Below, in pieces: positions 49,016 to 52,706 of a stretch of DNA of 52,706 nucleotides (position 1 is the first letter of the stretch; each line of letters starts with the position of its first letter). Source of the DNA: Streptomyces hokutonensis (lineage in GTDB: Bacteria; Actinomycetota; Actinomycetes; Streptomycetales; Streptomycetaceae); contig NZ_BARG01000098.1 of assembly GCF_000376565.1 (NCBI RefSeq), positions 1-52,706 of the forward strand, written 5' to 3'. The notes below the pieces were generated by a model that saw nothing but the letters and a program-made list of their open reading frames with translations, was not told the DNA's origin and did no database searches. Both the position numbers and the translations under genes were made by a program.

Positions 49016-50644
49016 TCAGCCCCGGGACCCGTCCGGCACGCACAGCTGCGCGGCGAGGGCGTCGACCAGCCGGGCGAGTTCCGCCGCGTCCCCGGCCGCG
49101 CCGAACACATAGAAGTCGGGGCGGGTGAGCAGCGCCGTCGCCCCCGTGCGGGCCAGCTGGTCCAGGTGGGTCCCGGCCAGGTCCCGCACCGTCGTGTCCG
49201 CACCGCCGGTGTCCGGCCGGCCGGCCGGTGTCAGCCGTACGGCACGCACGCCCAGCTCCGCGAGGGTGCGCAGCCGGTGCCCGTCCAGCAGTTCCGCGAC
49301 GGGCACCGTCGTGAACAGGGTGAACCCGGTGCCGAGCACCTCGTCGAGCCTCCCCTCCGCACCGTCGCGGGACACCCTGCCCTGCGGGCCGAGCTCACCG
49401 GCCGGGGCGATCGGCCGGCCGTCGGCGTCCCGGTGGAGCAGGCCCTCGGTGAGCTGCTGGACGGCGGGTTCCCGGCCGCCGCGGTCGAGTCCGCGCTCCC
49501 TGGTGGCGATCATGATCGCGTCGCGGTCCCGGGCGGCCTTCGGGTCGGTCTGGCAGATGACGCGACCGAGGTCCATCGACATGCCGATCGCGTGCTGCAC
49601 ATGGGCGCGGCGCTCCGTGGTGTACGTGTCCAGGAGCGCTTCGCCGGCCCTGCCGCGCAGGACGAGGCCGAGTTTCCAGGCCAGGTTGGCGGCGTCGCGG
49701 AATCCGGAGCACATGCCCTGGCCGGCGAAGGGCGGCATGAGGTGGGCCGCGTCGCCCGCGAGCAGGACGCGCCCGACCCGCCACTCGGTCGCGTACCGGG
49801 CCTGGAAGGTGTAGACGGCGTGCCGCTCCAGTGTGGCGTTGTCGGGGGTGATGCCGAAGAGGGCGAGCAGCTTCCAGGCGTTCTCGGCCCGGCCGAACTC
49901 CTCGACCGGTTCACCCGGTATCCGCATGAACTCCCAGCGCCGGTGGCCGGGCCCGGCCGACACCTCGGTCCTGGGCCGCGCGGGATCGCAGACCTGAAGG
50001 TTGTTGGGACGGAACTCGCGGGGCTCGTGCAGGACGACGTCGCAGGTGAGCCAGTCGTTGAAGAACCCGAAGTCCTTCATGCCCGCGTCCACCGCTCCGC
50101 GTACGAAGCTGTTGGCGCCGTCGCAGCCGACGATCCAGGAGGCGGTGAACTCCGTCGGCCCGTCCGGACCCGCCGCGGTGGCGGTGACGCGGTCGCCGTG
50201 GTCGGTCAGGGCGACGACCTCGTACCCGCGCAGGATGCGCAGTCCGGGCAGTGCCGCCGCGCGGGCCGCGAGCGCCGCTTCCAGGGCCGGCTGGTACATG
50301 GAGGTCGAATCAGGCCACCCCGAGCGGCCCACGTCCTCGACGTCGACGTGGAAGAGAACCTTCCCCTCACCGTTGCGCCAGGTGTAGTCACGGGAGGACT
50401 CCCCGAACTCGCCCACGACGTCACCGACTCCGGCGGCGGCGAGGATCCGGGCCGACTCGCCGTCGAAGGAGACGGCCCGCGGCATCGGATACGGCTCCGG
50501 CCACCGCTCCAGGACGGTGACCCGCAGCGCCTGCCGGGCGAGCAGGAGAGCGGTGACCAGGCCGACCGGCCCCGCGCCGACCACCAGGACATCGGCCTCG
50601 AACGCCTCCTGGCCGGGCGCGGGTGCGGCTGCGCTGTCGTTCAT
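49016..50644 (-). CDS. FAD-dependent hydroxylase, Rif-Orf19/GdmM/MhpA-like
   Basis: The 542-residue protein is a group A flavin monooxygenase. It has the GAGPVG motif (residues 23-28), the DG motif VGCDGANSFVRGAV, and the GD motif VLLAGDAAHLMPPFAGQG, followed by a C-terminal thioredoxin-like domain. In ansamycin clusters, relatives hydroxylate the AHBA-derived ring, in some cases during chain growth, leading to naphthalene or quinone cores. It is encoded downstream of the amide synthase with 21 bp between the genes, so it belongs to the PKS operon. It cannot be said from the sequence whether the product is naphthalenic or benzenic. Confidence 0.92.
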   Translation of the reverse strand: MNDSAAAPAPGQEAFEADVLVVGAGPVGLVTALLLARQALRVTVLERWPEPYPMPRAVSFDGESARILAAAGVGDVVGEFGESSRDYTWRNGEGKVLFHVDVEDVGRSGWPDSTSMYQPALEAALAARAAALPGLRILRGYEVVALTDHGDRVTATAAGPDGPTEFTASWIVGCDGANSFVRGAVDAGMKDFGFFNDWLTCDVVLHEPREFRPNNLQVCDPARPRTEVSAGPGHRRWEFMRIPGEPVEEFGRAENAWKLLALFGITPDNATLERHAVYTFQARYATEWRVGRVLLAGDAAHLMPPFAGQGMCSGFRDAANLAWKLGLVLRGRAGEALLDTYTTERRAHVQHAIGMSMDLGRVICQTDPKAARDRDAIMIATRERGLDRGGREPAVQQLTEGLLHRDADGRPIAPAGELGPQGRVSRDGAEGRLDEVLGTGFTLFTTVPVAELLDGHRLRTLAELGVRAVRLTPAGRPDTGGADTTVRDLAGTHLDQLARTGATALLTRPDFYVFGAAGDAAELARLVDALAAQLCVPDGSRG

Positions 50645-50665
50645 CTCGTCGTCTCCCGCCCCGGG

Positions 50666-51439
50666 TCAGCCGTCGGTCCGCAGAATGTCGGCCGCGACCC
50701 GGTCGAGATCGGCCTGGGCGACGAGTCCACGGATGGTCTCGCGGCCGTCGTCCACCGTGAGGAGACGCCGGCCGATCAGGATCTTCTGACCGCTGTCGAA
50801 GGCCCGTCCGCGTACGACGGTGCCCGCGCCCGCCAGTTGCCGGGCGAACGCGACGAGATCCGGTGTCGGGTTCTGCCACTCCGCGAACTCCCGGGCCTGC
50901 GGGGTGAACCGGTACACCGCCTGCCAGTCGCCGGTACGGCCCTTGCGCTGCACGACGTGGTAACCGTCCGTCCGCACCACGCGGAAGTCACTTCCGTACT
51001 GGTGCTGGATCCGGTCCGTCACGGACAGCGGCTCGAGATAGGAGGGGCCGACGAATCCGACGTCGACAAGGAGCAGTTCACCGTCCAGCCGTACGTATCC
51101 GAAGACGTGCTCCAGGTCGGGCCCGAAGCTGCCGTCCATCTGCCGGATCCCGGCGGCCAGCACACCCGTCTCGAAGCCGATCCGGTCCAGGAGGACGCGG
51201 AACAGTCCGTTCAGTTCGTAGCAGACCCCGCCTCGGCCGCCGACGATCAGGCTGTCGAACGTGGCGTCCGGGTCGATGTCGACGCCCTCCCACAAGGAGG
51301 TCCCGTTCCCGGTGTTCCGTGAACTGTCGTACGGCACCGCGATCAGATGCTTCTTGTGCAGGCTCCGCAGTGTCTCCCGGTCGGCGCGCACCGGGCCGGA
51401 GTGGTCGAGTGCCTTCAGGTAGCGGTCGACGTCAAACAC
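50666..51439 (-). CDS. Ansamycin amide synthase (RifF-like, arylamine N-acetyltransferase fold)
   Basis: The 257-residue protein has the NAT fold with the triad Cys73 (GGRGGVCYELNG), His111 (LEHVFGY) and Asp126 (LLVDVGF). RifF-type enzymes take the finished polyketide from the last ACP and close the macrolactam through the AHBA amine. The GTG at 51439 overlaps the PKS stop by 8 bp, so release enzyme and PKS are translationally coupled. This gene is the strongest single proof that the cluster makes an ansamycin. A xenobiotic acetyltransferase is ruled out by the position directly after the PKS. Confidence 0.95.
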   Translation of the reverse strand: MFDVDRYLKALDHSGPVRADRETLRSLHKKHLIAVPYDSSRNTGNGTSLWEGVDIDPDATFDSLIVGGRGGVCYELNGLFRVLLDRIGFETGVLAAGIRQMDGSFGPDLEHVFGYVRLDGELLLVDVGFVGPSYLEPLSVTDRIQHQYGSDFRVVRTDGYHVVQRKGRTGDWQAVYRFTPQAREFAEWQNPTPDLVAFARQLAGAGTVVRGRAFDSGQKILIGRRLLTVDDGRETIRGLVAQADLDRVAADILRTDG

Positions 51440-52706
51440 GGGTCTGCTCCTCGCTGTTGTAGAGCCCCTGGAGGTGCTGTGCCAGCGTGTACGGGGTCGG
51501 GTTGTCGAAGAGCAGCATGATCGGCAGCTCGAAGCCGGTCGCCGCCGAGAGACGGTTGCGCAGTTCCACGGCGGTGAGGGAGGTGAAACCGATCTCGAAG
51601 AAGACGCCGCCGGGCTCGATCGGCCCCGGGTCCTCATGCCCGAGGACGGCCGCGGCCTCCGCCCGTACCCGTTCCAGGAGAAGCTCCGTACGTGCCTCCT
51701 CGGAGAGCCCGGCAAGGCGGTCGGTGAGCGACTCGACGGCGGGCGCCCCGGGGTCCCCCGATCCTGTCCCCTCGGCACCCGTGCCGCTTCCCTGCTCGAT
51801 CTGACGGTCCGTCAACAGGTCCTCCTCGATGCTGGATCGTGCCTGAGGCGTGGTCTTGAGCCAGTAGCGCCGGTGCTGGAAGGCATACGTGGGCAGCTCC
51901 GGCCGGCGGCCGCCGGTGTCGGGCAGGACGGCCGACCAGTCCACCTCGACCCCGCGCACCCACAGCCCCGCCACCGACGACAGGAACCGCCGCAACCCGC
52001 CCTCGCCCCGCCGCAACGACCCCGACACCACAGCCGAGACACCCATGGACCGCTCCAGCGCTTCCTGTACGCCGATGGTCAGCACCGGGTGCGCACTCGA
52101 CTCGACGAAAACCCGGAAGTCGTCCTTCACCAACGCCTCGACAGCAGCCCCGAACTGGACCGTCCGCCGCAGATTCCGATACCAATAGCCCGCGTCCAGC
52201 CGCGCGTCCTGCACCCACTCGCCATCCACGGTGGAGAAGAACGGCACCACCGGAGCCAATGGCCTCACCGCAGACAGGACATCCAGCAACTCGCCCTCGA
52301 TCGCCTCCACATGCGAGGTGTGCGACGCGTAGTCCACCGGGATACGACGCGTCCGGACCCCCAACTCCTCCCCCAACGCGAGGAGTTCCTCCAACGCCGT
52401 GGGATCACCCGCCGCCACCACCGACGACGGACCATTCACCGCCGCCAACTCCACCCGGCCACCCCACCGGGCGAACAACTCCCGCGCCTCGTCAAGGGGC
52501 AGCGGGACGGAGACCATCCCGCCCCGTCCCGCCAGCGACCGACCGATCGCCTGACTCCGCAACGCCACCACCCGCGCCGCATCCCCCACACTCAACGCAC
52601 CCGCCACACACGCAGCCGCAATCTCCCCCTGCGAATGCCCCACCACCGCATCCGGCACCACACCAAAGTGCTCCCACAACCGGGCCAAAGACACCGCAAC
52701 CGCAAA
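51432..52706 (-). CDS. Type I modular PKS, last module, AT-ACP end (partial)
   Basis: This is the C-terminal 424 residues of a PKS that continues beyond the right edge of the window. The first residues are inside an acyltransferase domain with GHSQG (active Ser) and YASH, the pattern of methylmalonyl-CoA-specific AT domains. After the post-AT linker (PTYAFQHRRYWL) a short linker leads directly to an ACP, with no KR, DH or ER domain, so the last extension leaves a beta-keto group. The ACP motif reads IGFTSLTAVEL, with Thr in place of the usual Asp before the phosphopantetheine Ser. No thioesterase is fused, as expected when an amide synthase releases the chain. Confidence 0.95.
   Translation of the reverse strand, partial: FAVAVSLARLWEHFGVVPDAVVGHSQGEIAAACVAGALSVGDAARVVALRSQAIGRSLAGRGGMVSVPLPLDEARELFARWGGRVELAAVNGPSSVVAAGDPTALEELLALGEELGVRTRRIPVDYASHTSHVEAIEGELLDVLSAVRPLAPVVPFFSTVDGEWVQDARLDAGYWYRNLRRTVQFGAAVEALVKDDFRVFVESSAHPVLTIGVQEALERSMGVSAVVSGSLRRGEGGLRRFLSSVAGLWVRGVEVDWSAVLPDTGGRRPELPTYAFQHRRYWLKTTPQARSSIEEDLLTDRQIEQGSGTGAEGTGSGDPGAPAVESLTDRLAGLSEEARTELLLERVRAEAAAVLGHEDPGPIEPGGVFFEIGFTSLTAVELRNRLSAATGFELPIMLLFDNPTPYTLAQHLQGLYNSEEQTRV

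Overview
The window looks like Streptomyces DNA. GC is very high, third codon positions are mostly G or C, purine-rich ribosome binding sites sit close to GTG/ATG starts, genes often overlap by 4 bp, and a common type of Streptomyces intergenic repeat follows pxpC. I see no rRNA, tRNA, CRISPR array, integrase or transposase.

Left part (1-20.4 kb), general metabolism and accessory genes. A minus-strand set (114-6947) holds pxpA-pxpB-pxpC (5-oxoprolinase), an MHS-family transporter, an SDR, a class I aminotransferase and an RraA/HMG-aldolase-like protein. A LysR gene lies divergently, followed by a D-2-hydroxyacid dehydrogenase. Together these could be one catabolic route for a pyroglutamate-like compound. 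Next come an XRE regulator with a divergent hydrolase, a MarR-MFS-isochorismatase-like operon with a striking palindromic operator, an ECF sigma factor, a MITE-like repeat, a carotenoid oxygenase, a decayed alpha/beta hydrolase, a membrane protein, a DUF998-TetR pair and a secreted beta-propeller protein.

Right part (20.4-52.7 kb), a biosynthetic gene cluster cut by the right edge. It has a type II thioesterase and aminoshikimate-pathway genes for 3-amino-5-hydroxybenzoate (AHBA): aminoDHQ synthase, aminoshikimate dehydrogenase and aminoDAHP synthase. It also has a RifF-type amide synthase, a Rif-Orf19/GdmM-type FAD hydroxylase and the end of a modular type I PKS (AT-ACP). This is the signature of an ansamycin macrolactam. 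The cluster also carries dTDP-sugar genes (rmlA, rmlB, 2,3-dehydratase, 3-ketoreductase, and an E1/SpnQ-like 3-dehydratase with the diagnostic His and four Cys), a macrolide-type glycosyltransferase, a P450 with its ferredoxin, a membrane O-acyltransferase, a Gal80-like oxidoreductase, a DHA2 exporter with an HxlR regulator, and a LAL (LuxR) activator. The inferred product is an ansamycin carrying a 2,3,6-trideoxyhexose, possibly acylated. AHBA synthase, aminoDHQ dehydratase, the kinase/phosphatase and the rest of the PKS are not in the window.

Two further points stand out. A seven-gene-product-scale sulfur-acquisition-like operon (LLM oxidoreductase, SfnB-like protein, peptide-type ABC transporter; 23.8-31.0 kb) sits between the dTDP-sugar genes and the AHBA genes. 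Four intergenic regions of the cluster share the element CCCCTAT followed 11 bp (once 21 bp) downstream by a second CCCCT-like half-site, which I propose is the cluster-wide operator of the LAL regulator.
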